Shown here: positions 52,438-60,863 of the stretch, piece after piece
Position numbering within the stretch: position 1 is the first letter of the stretch
How the letters are laid out: the number at the start of each line of letters is the position of its first letter
Assembly (NCBI RefSeq): GCF_019933155.2
Contig: NZ_CP082944.1
Span: 436,001 to 500,000, forward strand
From: Metabacillus dongyingensis
GTDB taxonomy: Bacteria; Bacillota; Bacilli; Bacillales; Bacillaceae
Reading direction: 5' to 3'
DNA: 64,000 bases
The notes under the pieces: model-generated
Database searches by the model: none
Told to the model about the DNA's origin: nothing
The model's input: only the letters and a program-made list of their open reading frames with translations
Made by a program: the position numbers and the translations under genes

Positions 52438-52571
52438 ATCTGCGTCCAGCTCCGGCGCCTAGATCCTCGGTCAGAACGAATCCGCCAAAAAAGTCAAACC
52501 CGGACTTTTCTGTCGGATTCTTATCTGCCTGTCGGATCTAACCAAGGCGCCTCCGCTTTTGTTCTAAGAAA
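52438..52571. repeat. Bacillaceae-type dispersed repeat (CAGCTCCGGCGCCTAG family)
   Basis: Starts CTGCGTCCAGCTCCGGCGCC and ends AAGGCGCCTCCGCTTTTGTTCT, with GGCGCC at both ends and an inner inverted repeat (ATCCG...CGGATTC). From memory, similar 100-150 bp sequences recur in many Bacillus-group genomes. It is higher in GC than its surroundings and has no coding frame. Probably a MITE-like or structured-RNA repeat. Confidence 0.6.
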
Positions 52572-52674
52572 AACATGACGGCTGCCAAATTAAAGCCAAT
52601 GGTCCTATTCAACGGTACTACTATCTACCTTATACTATAAAATATGGAAATTAATTCGATCAGAGGTGATCAAA

Positions 52675-53103
52675 ATGAGTTTTTCGGAAATGCTGAATCA
52701 AATTCATGGTGCGATATCCTATCAATCATCTGAACTGAACGACCAGATTAATAGACTTCAGCGAGCAAAGCAGCAGATTGAACACGAACAGACCGAATGC
52801 ATGAACGAGATGCGCAAAATCCTTGACCCTGAGCTTGATCATTTATGGAAAGGGTCAAGAGCGAATGACTTTCACGAAGATCGCAATGAGGCTTATAAAG
52901 TGATGCGGAATATTGCAGATGAAGATTACGATGCTTATAAGCAGCGCATTCAGTCGAAAATTAAAGCCCTTGAAGTCGACAGAACGGTCTTAAATGCAGT
53001 AAGCGGACTTGCACATGAAGCAGATAAACTGCTGGCGGTTGGCGAGGATGCATTTGAAGAGCTTGGAAACAGACTAGATGATTTAAAAAGGCGGTTGTTT
53101 TAA
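52675..53103 (+). CDS. YwqH-like DUF5082 protein (LXG toxin partner)
   Basis: 142 aa, almost entirely coiled coil: LNDQINRLQRAKQQIEHEQTE, then a LDHLWKGSRANDF turn with the W-x-G motif of WXG100-like proteins (WKG). Matches YwqH/DUF5082, found as first gene of LXG toxin loci, where such small helical partners bind the LXG domain for type VII export. SD AGAGGTGA. One base from the next gene. Confidence 0.8.
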   Translation: MSFSEMLNQIHGAISYQSSELNDQINRLQRAKQQIEHEQTECMNEMRKILDPELDHLWKGSRANDFHEDRNEAYKVMRNIADEDYDAYKQRIQSKIKALEVDRTVLNAVSGLAHEADKLLAVGEDAFEELGNRLDDLKRRLF

Positions 53104-53364
53104 ATGACCCAAATTAAACTGAATCATGCCGAAATGATGAAGCAGCTGGATGAAGTCAAACGGGCATTGGATGCCTTGGTTTTGGAAGGACCAGACGATG
53201 TCGGACAAAACAAGCTTGATTTTACGCAAAAATGGCAGGAGCGGGAGGAAATGATTCATCAATTTGTCTCGCAGTACGTAACGATCGTTCAGAAAAATGT
53301 GGAAGATACGCGTGTAAATGTGGATTCATTGAAAGAACAAGATGAAGCGATTGTCCACAGATAA
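53104..53364 (+). CDS. YwqI-like DUF5344 protein (LXG toxin partner)
   Basis: 86 aa, helical (HAEMMKQLDEVKRALDALVLE, HQFVSQYVTIVQKNVEDTRVNV). Same place and size as YwqI in the B. subtilis ywqHIJ locus. Probably a second targeting partner for the LXG protein. Begins immediately after the ywqH-like stop. Confidence 0.8.
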   Translation: MTQIKLNHAEMMKQLDEVKRALDALVLEGPDDVGQNKLDFTQKWQEREEMIHQFVSQYVTIVQKNVEDTRVNVDSLKEQDEAIVHR

Positions 53365-53381
53365 AAAAGGACAAAAGGGAG

Positions 53382-55466
53382 GTGGCAGCAATTAAAGTTT
53401 ATGAAGCAAAAACGTTAGTGTCGGCAACGGAAAAGAGAGCCAAGCAGTACGAAGAGCTGAAGGAACAGCTGAATCAGCTGAAAAAACAGTTTTTAGATAT
53501 CGTAAATTCTGGTGATGCATTCCAGGGAAAAGGCGCAGAAGCGATAAAAGGCTTTTATTCTGCCCAAGTCGATGTAGTGGAAGCCTGGATGAGGCTGATC
53601 GATAAAAATATTGCTTTTTTCAGGGGAATCCCCGGCAACACGGAAGATGCGAAGCTCTCAGGCGATACCTTTGTCCAAATGTCCTTTTTAGAAGAAAATG
53701 TGCCGCGTGCTCAAAATCGTGCGAAAGAAATGGTCCAAGGCCAGCAGGATGCCATGCAGTCCATCTTCCGCAGTATTGATGATCTTGTCCCGCTGCATGT
53801 TTTTTCAACGGACACATTCGAAGATCACATGGCAAAAGCTGAAAAAGAACGCACCCAAACGATAGACGCGGTCAATCAGCTCGATCAGGCGCTGACAGAA
53901 GAATACGCCATCTCAGAAAGCGACCAAAGCTACCTTGTCGGCCTGTTCGGACAGCTGCTCGAATCCTCAAGACAGGGCAGCACCATTACACCGATCAACT
54001 TCGATGCAAAAGCCTATCAAAACAGCGAAATCTACAAAATGAAAAAGGACATCGAAAACAGCTCCAAAGAATATCTCGCCTTCAAGAACGATCAAGCAGA
54101 AGCAAGAAAACAAGCAAAAATTGCCGAGGAGCTCGAAAACCGCCCATGGTACGAAAAAGCATGGGACACCACAAAAACCTTCACCGGCGAAGTATCCGGC
54201 TACTACGACTACAAACGAGCCACAGAAGGCGTCGACCCCGTTACAGGAGAAAAGCTCACAGATGCCCAGCGCATCGCAGCTGGAGCCATGGCAGCAGCAG
54301 GCTTCATCCCTGTTGTCGGCTGGGCAGGCCGCGCTGTCAAGGGAGGAAGTGCGATTTACAAAACGGTTAAAGCGTATAATGCAGCGGATCATGCGCTTGA
54401 TGCTTATAAAACTTCTAAATCGTTTAGTGCTCTGCAGAAGACGGAGATGGGGATTTATGGGCTGGTGTCGGCTAATGGGCTGGGTGAGGCTGTGACAGGC
54501 AAAGATATGTTTGGTAATCAGCTGACAGATCAGCAAAGGCAGCAGAGTCTGATGCAGGCCCTTGGGATTTTGGGAGTTGGCGGAGCGGCTTATGGATTGG
54601 ATAAATTGGCTGCGAAGAGTGGCGGATTGTTGCCATATAGTAATCGGTTTGTTAATCAGAAGATTGAACATGCGAATGCTATTTTAACCGATATTGGAAG
54701 AAGGGTAGGTAATATTCCTGTTCCGATTAGGGTTAAAAGTGAATCTTTGGCGACTAATACTGGGTTGAGTATGAGTGGTTTTAACGTGGAGTATAAGGCT
54801 TTAGGTGATATAATATCATTGGCGAAGAGTGATGTTGTTTATAAGGGAACTGGCAAAGGTGTTTTGGGTAGTAATAGAAGTGATATCCCGCCTGCCTTTA
54901 AGCAAACTGAATTTGCCAGTTCATACGAATCAAGACTAAGCCAAACCCCTGCGCCTAATAATTTAAAGGTTTGTTTTGAAGGAACAAGGGGTGAATCTGA
55001 ATGCATACTCAAGCCGCCGCCAGATCGTCTATTAGCACAAATCTTAGATGAAGTTGGGATTAATGGTATCCAATATCAACATGCTATTCCTGATTTTTCA
55101 CCAGTAGCAAAAGCACAAGTAGAGATTGAATATATGCTTGGTGGCAAAGGGGGATTTGGTGCGAAAGCTAGACGAGCTAATTTTATTCAATCAGACCAAA
55201 AATTAGCTGATCAACTTAATGATTCACCTGAATTAGCAAGCCAATTTGGTATGGAGTCTGGTGAAATTAGTGCAAGAGATATAAAGTTATATCGAGAAAA
55301 AAATAAATTAACTTGGCATGAATTGAATGATGTTAAAACAATGCAACTTGTGCCAACAAAAATAAACAGTGAATTCGGCCACCTGGGTGGTGTAGGTGAG
55401 GTAAACGCAGGAGCATTTGAACCTGGAGGATTTGCTAATAAACAAAAAGAGGAGATACTGAAATGA
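53382..55466 (+). CDS. LXG polymorphic toxin with C-terminal HNH-type nuclease domain
   Basis: 694 aa. Residues about 4-210 form the LXG helical domain (KVYEAKTLVSATEKRAKQYE), followed by a linker and the pre-toxin TG segment (VDPVTGEKLTDAQRIAAG, IPVVGWAGRAVKGG). The C-terminal tip from about residue 480 contains IQYQHAIPDFSPVAKAQVEI, RRANFIQSDQKLADQL, LTWHELNDVKTMQLVP and INSEFGHLGGVGE, the pattern of HNH/WHH-type nuclease toxins. Exported by type VII secretion to attack rivals (family knowledge). The start is doubtful: GTG 53382 is crowded by its SD, whereas ATT 53391 (IKVYEA) would be ideally spaced. The stop overlaps the immunity gene by four bases. Confidence 0.85.
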   Translation: MAAIKVYEAKTLVSATEKRAKQYEELKEQLNQLKKQFLDIVNSGDAFQGKGAEAIKGFYSAQVDVVEAWMRLIDKNIAFFRGIPGNTEDAKLSGDTFVQMSFLEENVPRAQNRAKEMVQGQQDAMQSIFRSIDDLVPLHVFSTDTFEDHMAKAEKERTQTIDAVNQLDQALTEEYAISESDQSYLVGLFGQLLESSRQGSTITPINFDAKAYQNSEIYKMKKDIENSSKEYLAFKNDQAEARKQAKIAEELENRPWYEKAWDTTKTFTGEVSGYYDYKRATEGVDPVTGEKLTDAQRIAAGAMAAAGFIPVVGWAGRAVKGGSAIYKTVKAYNAADHALDAYKTSKSFSALQKTEMGIYGLVSANGLGEAVTGKDMFGNQLTDQQRQQSLMQALGILGVGGAAYGLDKLAAKSGGLLPYSNRFVNQKIEHANAILTDIGRRVGNIPVPIRVKSESLATNTGLSMSGFNVEYKALGDIISLAKSDVVYKGTGKGVLGSNRSDIPPAFKQTEFASSYESRLSQTPAPNNLKVCFEGTRGESECILKPPPDRLLAQILDEVGINGIQYQHAIPDFSPVAKAQVEIEYMLGGKGGFGAKARRANFIQSDQKLADQLNDSPELASQFGMESGEISARDIKLYREKNKLTWHELNDVKTMQLVPTKINSEFGHLGGVGEVNAGAFEPGGFANKQKEEILK

Positions 55467-55930
55467 CAATAAACGATCCAATTTTCGGTGAACTCGAGTA
55501 TGAATATGGTTGGACTAAGGATACCACAATTAAATTTTTTGGAAAAGAAACGGATATAGCTTTGATGATAGATGGTGAAGAAGATGGCAATTTTGAGGAA
55601 GCTCAATATACAGCATATCAATCATTAATGCAAAAGTGGGAAGAGTTGCAAATAAGTATATTGCAATCCATTTTAGACTATTACAATCAAAAGCGAATTG
55701 AACTAGGTTATGATATTGAAGTAAACGAAAATTATCCACTAGTTGAAACAACAGATCAAATACTAGAAATGATAAGTTTAGATGGAATAGTTGTTCCATA
55801 TGCGGGTATTTATGAAGGTCGAGATATGGGAATTACATTTAATTGTATATGGGATACAGAAAACGGACTAGGACTTCGTCTATTAAATGAAAAAGTAACT
55901 GAAGTAGGTTACCAGGATGTTGCAATTTAA
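55463..55930 (+). CDS. Cognate immunity protein (DUF6985/DUF2004-like)
   Basis: 155 aa, acidic. It begins MTINDPIFGELEYEYGWTKD and contains KFFGKETDIALMIDGEEDG and YYNQKRIELGYDIEVNENYP, ending WDTENGLGLRLLNEKVTEVG, a pattern I associate with the DUF6985 immunity family. Overlapping start with the toxin stop and tight coupling make it the partner of the HNH toxin. Confidence 0.78.
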   Translation: MTINDPIFGELEYEYGWTKDTTIKFFGKETDIALMIDGEEDGNFEEAQYTAYQSLMQKWEELQISILQSILDYYNQKRIELGYDIEVNENYPLVETTDQILEMISLDGIVVPYAGIYEGRDMGITFNCIWDTENGLGLRLLNEKVTEVGYQDVAI

Positions 55931-55996
55931 TTATTGCTATTTGCTAGGAATACACATAAAAGAGTATAAATGACTGTTTTATTTTGAAAGTTAATG

Positions 55997-56042
55997 AAAA
56001 AAACAGCAGAGATGGATTCTAGAAATCTCTGCTGTTTTTTAT
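55997..56042 (+). terminator. Terminator of the LXG toxin operon
   Basis: Stem AAAAAACAGCAGAGAT / ATCTCTGCTGTTTTTT (perfect, with an 11-nt loop). Confidence 0.9.
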
Positions 56043-56530
56043 ATGCAAACGGGAAGATTACACGCGAAGTAGCAGGATACTACGACTACAAACAAAATTC
56101 TCAGATGCCCAGCACATCCCAGCCGGAGCCATGGCCACTGCTGACATGGTCCCTATAGTGGGGTGGGCAGGCCGAGCATTTAAAGGCGGTACCGACAACT
56201 ACAAAACCGCAGATTCCGGACTGGATGCCACTAAAACTTCTAAATCGTTTAGTACTCTGCAAAAAACAGAGATGGGCATCTACGGACTCGTCTCCGCTAA
56301 CGGTCTGGGAGAAGCTGTGTTAGGAAAAGACATGTTCAGCAACCAGCTTTCTTAAAAACAGAGACAACAGAGTCTGATGCATGCCCTTGGGTTTTTGGGA
56401 GTTGGCGGAGCTGCTTATGGATTGGATAAATTGGTGGTGGTGGACAAGCAATCGCCATTCCACAACCGTTGCATCCAGGTAGTGGAGGGATCCATAATAT
56501 CGAGAAACAGTTAGGTATATGGCCAATTCA
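56043..56530 (+). pseudogene. Broken LXG toxin module A with a different toxin tip remnant
   Basis: DNA matches the pre-toxin segment of the intact toxin (WAGRAVKGG through YGLVSANGLGEA and MQALGILGVGGAAYGLD) but has lost its LXG domain, has a stop (TAA after NQLS) at 56353 and frame changes. After the shared part the sequence diverges: in another frame it reads IAIPQPLHPGSGGIHNIEK and QLGIWPIQ, resembling the tip of a different polymorphic toxin. It is a displaced toxin cassette. Confidence 0.8.
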
Positions 56531-56950
56531 GTCACCTGCTCGAATCCTCCAGACAGGGAAACAGCATCATACCGATTCATTTTGACGCAAAAGCCTACAA
56601 AGACAGCGACATCTTCAAAATGAAAAAATACATCGTGAACAGCTCGAAAGAATACCTGGCCTTTAAAGCAGAACAGGCAGAAGCCAGATAGTAGATGAAA
56701 ATCGCCCAGGAACTCGAAGACCGCCCGTGTTTCGAAAAACTCTAGGACACAACCAAAACATTCACGGGTGAAGTATCAGGCTACTATGTCTACAAACGCG
56801 CCACAGAAGGCGTCGATCCCGTCACCGGCGAAAAACTTTCAGATGCCCAGCGCATCGCAGCAGGAGCTATGGCCACGCCGGCATGGTCCCGGTAGTAGGC
56901 TGGGCCGGTTGCAGCTCCAAATACGGTACCCAGAAGGGAAGAGTAGACAT
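56531..56950 (+). pseudogene. Broken LXG toxin module B
   Basis: Matches the intact toxin from LLESSRQGSTITPINFDAKA to about VVGWAGR, with several in-frame stops (TAGTAG after EAEAR, TAG after FEK) and a one-base deletion near 56873. Codon use and third positions match the intact gene closely in places (GCGCCACAGAAGGCGTCGA), so the copy is fairly recent or exchanges with it. It follows module A although it represents an earlier part of the toxin. Confidence 0.8.
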
Positions 56951-57000
56951 GTCCTAGGGGAAAGACGTGTTAAAAGAAATAGAAAAAATTGTAGAGAAAT

Positions 57001-57132
57001 ATGGAAGTTCATTTAAATCCAGTATCAGATACAGAAATTATTAAAATGAAACAACATATTCAGCTGAAATTTGGAAACATTGCATTACCTGAGTCAACAG
57101 TAGATCTTTGGGAAAGGTGGTATAACAAATAA
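57001..57132 (+). pseudogene. C-terminal end of a lost toxin tip
   Basis: A 43-codon frame (MEVHLNPVSDTEIIKMKQHI ... LPESTVDLWERWYNK) ends in TAATG, so its stop overlaps the next immunity gene start, as toxin and immunity genes do. It is not part of the HNH toxin tip. Most likely the last residues of a different toxin whose immunity gene survives. Confidence 0.55.
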
Positions 57133-57617
57133 TGTATCAGAACGAATACCGATTTTTAGTCGATGAGGTTGTAGAGTTTTCGAAAAAATTTAGTGTATCT
57201 TCAAATTTAAATGCTTCAATAAGAATTAGTGCAATCAGTGACATTGATGAAGCTATGCATCTCGCTTTTGATGAAGTGTATGGAGAGGAAGAATACTCTT
57301 GGAAAGATATTAGAGAGTTGGAAATGAGTCAAGTTTGGGATGTATACTATACCCTCTCTGAAGATGTAAGACCTGTTAACTTAGAAGAATTATTAGAACT
57401 TATTTCTGAAAATGTTAGAAACTCACTAAATAAATATGATGAGTTTTATGAGGAAATAGTAGCTGATTTAAACAATTGCGCAATTAGCCGTGCAGTGAAT
57501 GGAAAAGATGAAACTAATTTTTTTGAAAAGTTATTTGAAATTCACAAAGCAGGAGGGTTACCTTGTGGCTGGCAAGGTGAATATCCAGATGGGAAAATAG
57601 TTGCATATTTACCTTGA
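57132..57617 (+). CDS. Orphan immunity protein (unrecognised family)
   Basis: 161 aa, acidic. Starts MYQNEYRFLVDEVVEFSKKF and ends LPCGWQGEYPDGKIVAYLP; the closing Pro-Cys-Gly-Trp...Tyr-Pro-Gly-Lys pattern is common in small immunity-like proteins of polymorphic toxin loci. Its start overlaps the remnant of a toxin tip. No SD is visible apart from GGAAAGG upstream. Likely kept as protection against sibling strains that still carry the toxin. Confidence 0.65.
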   Translation: MYQNEYRFLVDEVVEFSKKFSVSSNLNASIRISAISDIDEAMHLAFDEVYGEEEYSWKDIRELEMSQVWDVYYTLSEDVRPVNLEELLELISENVRNSLNKYDEFYEEIVADLNNCAISRAVNGKDETNFFEKLFEIHKAGGLPCGWQGEYPDGKIVAYLP

Positions 57618-57825
57618 GAGTAAGTATTTTGCATTGCAAGGTTAACAAAGAAAAATGATATAAAAAAAATTTCATTGGGAACATACTTTGAAGTCATTTT
57701 TTGTTGATAAGGATCTTAGGATTCTCAATAGATATACAAATGATATTAATTAATAATTAACCCCTATGAAGTTGAAAAGATAAGAATCGTTCAAAATTCG
57801 AAGATATTAATGTTAAAAGACTTTA

Positions 57826-58064
57826 ACTACCTTGAATGGATAAGTGCCTTTCAAGGCTTTTTCCTTTTATCTTTAAAGGTACTTCTAAAAGGCACATCTT
57901 ATGAAGACAAAATATTACCTCAATTAATAGAACATTATGGTGAATCTATAAAGGAAAACTTTAATAGTGTGATAAGGCTTTATGATTTTGAGTACAATGA
58001 GGTTGAAGATGAGGTCAAATCAGCGAATAATAATATTCTATTTATGAGTGCAGTAACTTATTAA
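57826..58064 (+). pseudogene. Imm22-like gene remnant behind a decayed terminator
   Basis: An 84-codon frame from 57810 looks coding but is a mosaic. Its first part spans ACCTTGAATGG..CCTTTCAAGG then CTTTTTCC, a decayed version of the terminator that follows the intact Imm22 gene (ACCTTGAAAGG / CCTTTCAAGGT). From about 57876 the codons give SYEDKILPQLIEHYGESIKE and SVIRLYDFEYNEV, which align with SYDDIIIPKFSLVCGEHLN and LVILLYNFKYEGV of the intact protein. So it is a 5'-truncated Imm22 paralogue. Confidence 0.65.
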
Positions 58065-58251
58065 GAATGGGATGAATAGTTATTAATTTTAAAAACGTGA
58101 AATTTATTTTATATCCACATTTTTTGCTTACAAAGTTTTTTTAGCACATGAAATTTTAAAGAATATTCATAATTGAATTCATAACTCATGAAGGTTGTAC
58201 CATTTCTAATAACAACAAAGATCAAAAAGTGATAATGGAGGAGGTTTATAA

Positions 58252-58806
58252 ATGATTTCACCCCAAGAATTTTTAGAACGTTGGAACAAAGATATATATG
58301 GACTAGTTAGTTTTAAAGAAGAGGGCCTAAATGAAATTGGAATTACTTCTTCTGCTAAAGAATTTTTGTTAATTGCTGGATTACCAGAGTCTGCTGCACC
58401 TTTCTTAACTTTTGAAGGTTCAGACCAAGGTGGAGGAAGTCCATTGAGTAATAAATATGAAATAAGCAGAGACAAGGTTAGTGAATATATTTATATTGGA
58501 TTTACTGGAGAAAATGACCCCATATGTATTTCTAAAAATAATGGAAATGTTATTTGTTTTGATTATCAGAATGATTTTATGGAGATTTTTATAAATTCAA
58601 ATATCAATCAATTTGCAGAATCTCTTTTAACATATGTTGAATTTATAAGTAAAATAAAATCAGTCAACGGAAGAAAGGCTTTTTTAGAAAAAAACGCACC
58701 TAGTGAATCAATTTTGTGGTTAGAAAAAGAACTAAAAAGAATAGATAAAAACTCTTTAAATGAAAGCAGTTTTTGGAAGACAGAGATTGAAAGTTATGCA
58801 AATTAG
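58252..58806 (+). CDS. SUKH-4 family immunity protein, copy 1
   Basis: 184 aa. Begins MISPQEFLERWNKDIYGLVSF; SAKEFLLIAGLPESAAPFL and FINSNINQFAESLLTYVEFI are typical of SUKH-4, a widespread immunity superfamily for nuclease-type toxins. It ends ESSFWKTEIES. SD GGAGGAGG. No intact toxin gene is next to it. A diverged paralogue follows directly. Confidence 0.82.
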   Translation: MISPQEFLERWNKDIYGLVSFKEEGLNEIGITSSAKEFLLIAGLPESAAPFLTFEGSDQGGGSPLSNKYEISRDKVSEYIYIGFTGENDPICISKNNGNVICFDYQNDFMEIFINSNINQFAESLLTYVEFISKIKSVNGRKAFLEKNAPSESILWLEKELKRIDKNSLNESSFWKTEIESYAN

Positions 58807-58858
58807 ACTTCTGAAAAATAAGAAACATTTATAAAAGATAATTAAGGAGTTGGATAAA

Positions 58859-59407
58859 TTGATATCACCTGAAAATTTCTTGAAGAATTGGAACACTGCA
58901 AAAGAAGGAAAATTAATAGTTTTTAATGAAAATGATTTAATTATTAATTCGATTTCTCCACAAACAAGAGATTTCTTGGTGAATGCTGGTTTACCTGAAA
59001 CACCCCCACCCTATCTTGAATTTACTTCATCAAATGGAATTTTGCACAGTCTTATAGAAAAATTTAATATGCCTTCAAAATTTAAAGATTATTGGTATTT
59101 AGGTACTACTGGCTCTGGTGATCCAGTTTGCTTAAAGGTAAATGATAATATCGTTTATTTAAATAATGGTGATAATTATAATGAAATATTTATAAACTCT
59201 TCAATTAATCAATTTGCTGAATCAATTTTACTTTTCAATAACATGATTGATAAAGCAATAGAAGTAAATGGAGAAGATGCTTTTCTTGAAAATGATATAC
59301 CTGAGGAATTGATTACAAGGTTAAAAGAAGACTTAAAAAGAATTGACAAGAAATCCATAGATTCTAATTCATTTTGGAGAACGGAAATTGAAAATTTACA
59401 GGAGTAG
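58859..59407 (+). CDS. SUKH-4 family immunity protein, copy 2
   Basis: About 182 aa from TTG 58859, nine bases after AAGGAG (a TTG three codons earlier is too close). It starts ISPENFLKNWNTAKEGK and keeps FLVNAGLPETPPPYLEF, FINSSINQFAESILLF and NSFWRTEIE, matching copy 1 throughout at modest identity. Probably protects against a variant toxin. Confidence 0.8.
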   Translation: MISPENFLKNWNTAKEGKLIVFNENDLIINSISPQTRDFLVNAGLPETPPPYLEFTSSNGILHSLIEKFNMPSKFKDYWYLGTTGSGDPVCLKVNDNIVYLNNGDNYNEIFINSSINQFAESILLFNNMIDKAIEVNGEDAFLENDIPEELITRLKEDLKRIDKKSIDSNSFWRTEIENLQE

Positions 59408-59521
59408 TTTAAATTATGAAAAGAAACCTTAAAGTATCAATAAGTATGGATATGATATATGGAATGAATTTTTGAACACATTTCCTTGATAACTTAATTA
59501 ATGGGGGCAGTTGAATAACTT

Positions 59522-59911
59522 ATGCAAAAAGAAGGTTTTGTATCCTTATGGGTAGGTAATATTAATTCCTCTAAGGAACCAGATAATCTGCTGAAAACTT
59601 CTTATACAGAGGATGGAGATTTTATTCCATCTAAGTTTGCCCATAGTTTTGATATTGAAAGATATGATGATGCTACTCGTGAAGCGGAGTTTTATGATGA
59701 TGCTGATAATACACTTAGTGGATTATTAGAAGATTTTTCTTATGATGATATAATTATTCCGAAGTTTTCATTGGTATGTGGAGAACACTTGAATTGTCAT
59801 TATAATCTTGTTATTCTTTTATACAATTTTAAGTATGAAGGTGTGAAAAAGAAAACGAATGTTGATACAAGTGAGCTGGAGTTTTTAGGTTCAGTGGAAT
59901 ACATATATTGA
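59522..59911 (+). CDS. Imm22-like immunity protein
   Basis: 129 aa. Begins MQKEGFVSLWVGNINSSKEP and contains YDDATREAEFYDDADN and SYDDIIIPKF, ending ELEFLGSVEYIY; the FVSLWVGN start is the feature of Imm22. Strongly acidic. Only a distant SD (GGGGGC, about 15 bases away). It has its own terminator and no neighbouring toxin. A truncated relative lies about 1.6 kb upstream. Confidence 0.72.
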   Translation: MQKEGFVSLWVGNINSSKEPDNLLKTSYTEDGDFIPSKFAHSFDIERYDDATREAEFYDDADNTLSGLLEDFSYDDIIIPKFSLVCGEHLNCHYNLVILLYNFKYEGVKKKTNVDTSELEFLGSVEYIY

Positions 59912-59914
59912 AAT

Positions 59915-59953
59915 AAACCTTGAAAGGTATTATGCCTTTCAAGGTTTTTTTGT
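59915..59953 (+). terminator. Terminator after the Imm22-like gene
   Basis: Perfect 13-bp stem AAACCTTGAAAGG / CCTTTCAAGGTTT followed by TTTTGTAAAT. Confidence 0.9.
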
Positions 59954-60036
59954 AAATATAATAAATATCTTTGCAAAAATTCCCCCACATAATCCATTGA
60001 CACCCACCTCAAAATAAGGTATAAATAAATTAACAA

Positions 60037-60051
60037 TTAACAACTTGTTAA
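60037..60051 (+). promoter_or_regulatory. NrtR-like palindromic operator upstream of nrtR
   Basis: TTAACAACTTGTTAA is a perfect 15-bp palindrome, preceded by TTAACAA as an extra half-site, 30 bp before the nrtR start. A related sequence precedes pncA. NrtR regulators bind such palindromes and are released by ADP-ribose (family knowledge). Confidence 0.65.
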
Positions 60052-60080
60052 TTAAAAACGAATTAAGGAGCCAGTTATTC

Positions 60081-60854
60081 ATGTCAAACGATGAAGCTCT
60101 TAAGAAATACGATATAAAAAAATATCGGACTCCTGATGGGTATACGTCAGATATTTGTGTGTTTACGATTGTGTCTGAAAGCGACGGGGAGTATAAGCCG
60201 CCATTGATGGATTTGAAGCTTATGATGATCCAGCGTGCAGCGTTAGATGCAGAGGGGAATCCAAACATTGAGGCAAGCAAGTGGGCGGTACCAGGGGGAT
60301 TTGTTCAGGATGATGAATCAGCGTTTGAAGCGGCAAAGCGGGAATTAGAAGAGGAAACGAGTGTTTCCGGGGTTCATATGAAGCACTTTGGTGTGTATGA
60401 TAAGCCGGGACGTGATCCGCGCGGCTGGATTATCTCGAATGCGCATTATGCAATTGTTCCTGAGCATTCGCTGTCCCTGAGAAAAGCTCAGGATGATGCT
60501 GCAGAGGTAGACCTTTTTTCAATCAACGATGTTCTGAATCTGGATCTCGCTTTTGATCACAGAGAAATCATTGAAGATGCCATTAAAATGATTACGAATG
60601 ATCTTTTGCAGACGACTGTGGCAAAGAATTTTCTTCCGGAATACTTTACATACTCGGAGCTGCAGGCAGTGCTGAAGACGGTGACGGATGATCCTGCCAT
60701 TGCAAGTGACCAGTCTTTTTCAAGGAAAATTAAGACCCTTCCATTTATCAGGGAGGCTGAAGGAAAGACATCACGAACGTCCAAAAAACCGACGCAGCTT
60801 TATACATTTGTTGAGATGGATGTTGTCAAACCGATCTATACGGCACGTTATTAG
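60081..60854 (+). CDS. nrtR: NrtR-type Nudix/winged-helix regulator of NAD metabolism
   Basis: 257 aa. The Nudix domain (residues about 20-170) has WAVPGGFVQDDESAFEAAKRELEEET, where the Nudix box G-x5-E-x7-REx2EE is nearly complete (in parts GGFVQDDESAFEAAKRELEE). The C-terminal winged helix shows YFTYSELQAVLKTVTDDPAI and FSRKIKTLPFIREAEG. It heads a NAD salvage operon, so it very likely represses pncA-pncB-nadD-nadE and itself. ATG 60081 has AAGGAG eleven bases upstream. Confidence 0.85.
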   Translation: MSNDEALKKYDIKKYRTPDGYTSDICVFTIVSESDGEYKPPLMDLKLMMIQRAALDAEGNPNIEASKWAVPGGFVQDDESAFEAAKRELEEETSVSGVHMKHFGVYDKPGRDPRGWIISNAHYAIVPEHSLSLRKAQDDAAEVDLFSINDVLNLDLAFDHREIIEDAIKMITNDLLQTTVAKNFLPEYFTYSELQAVLKTVTDDPAIASDQSFSRKIKTLPFIREAEGKTSRTSKKPTQLYTFVEMDVVKPIYTARY

Positions 60855-60863
60855 ATTTGATAA

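Noticed and set aside
53967..54671. 234-codon minus-strand frame opposite the LXG toxin
   Set aside because: Shadow frame; Cys/Phe-rich without SD, while the plus strand encodes a well-defined toxin.
56131..56355. 74-codon frame as a real small gene
   Set aside because: It is a slice of the toxin pre-toxin region with a disrupted start and end; better described as part of pseudogene A.
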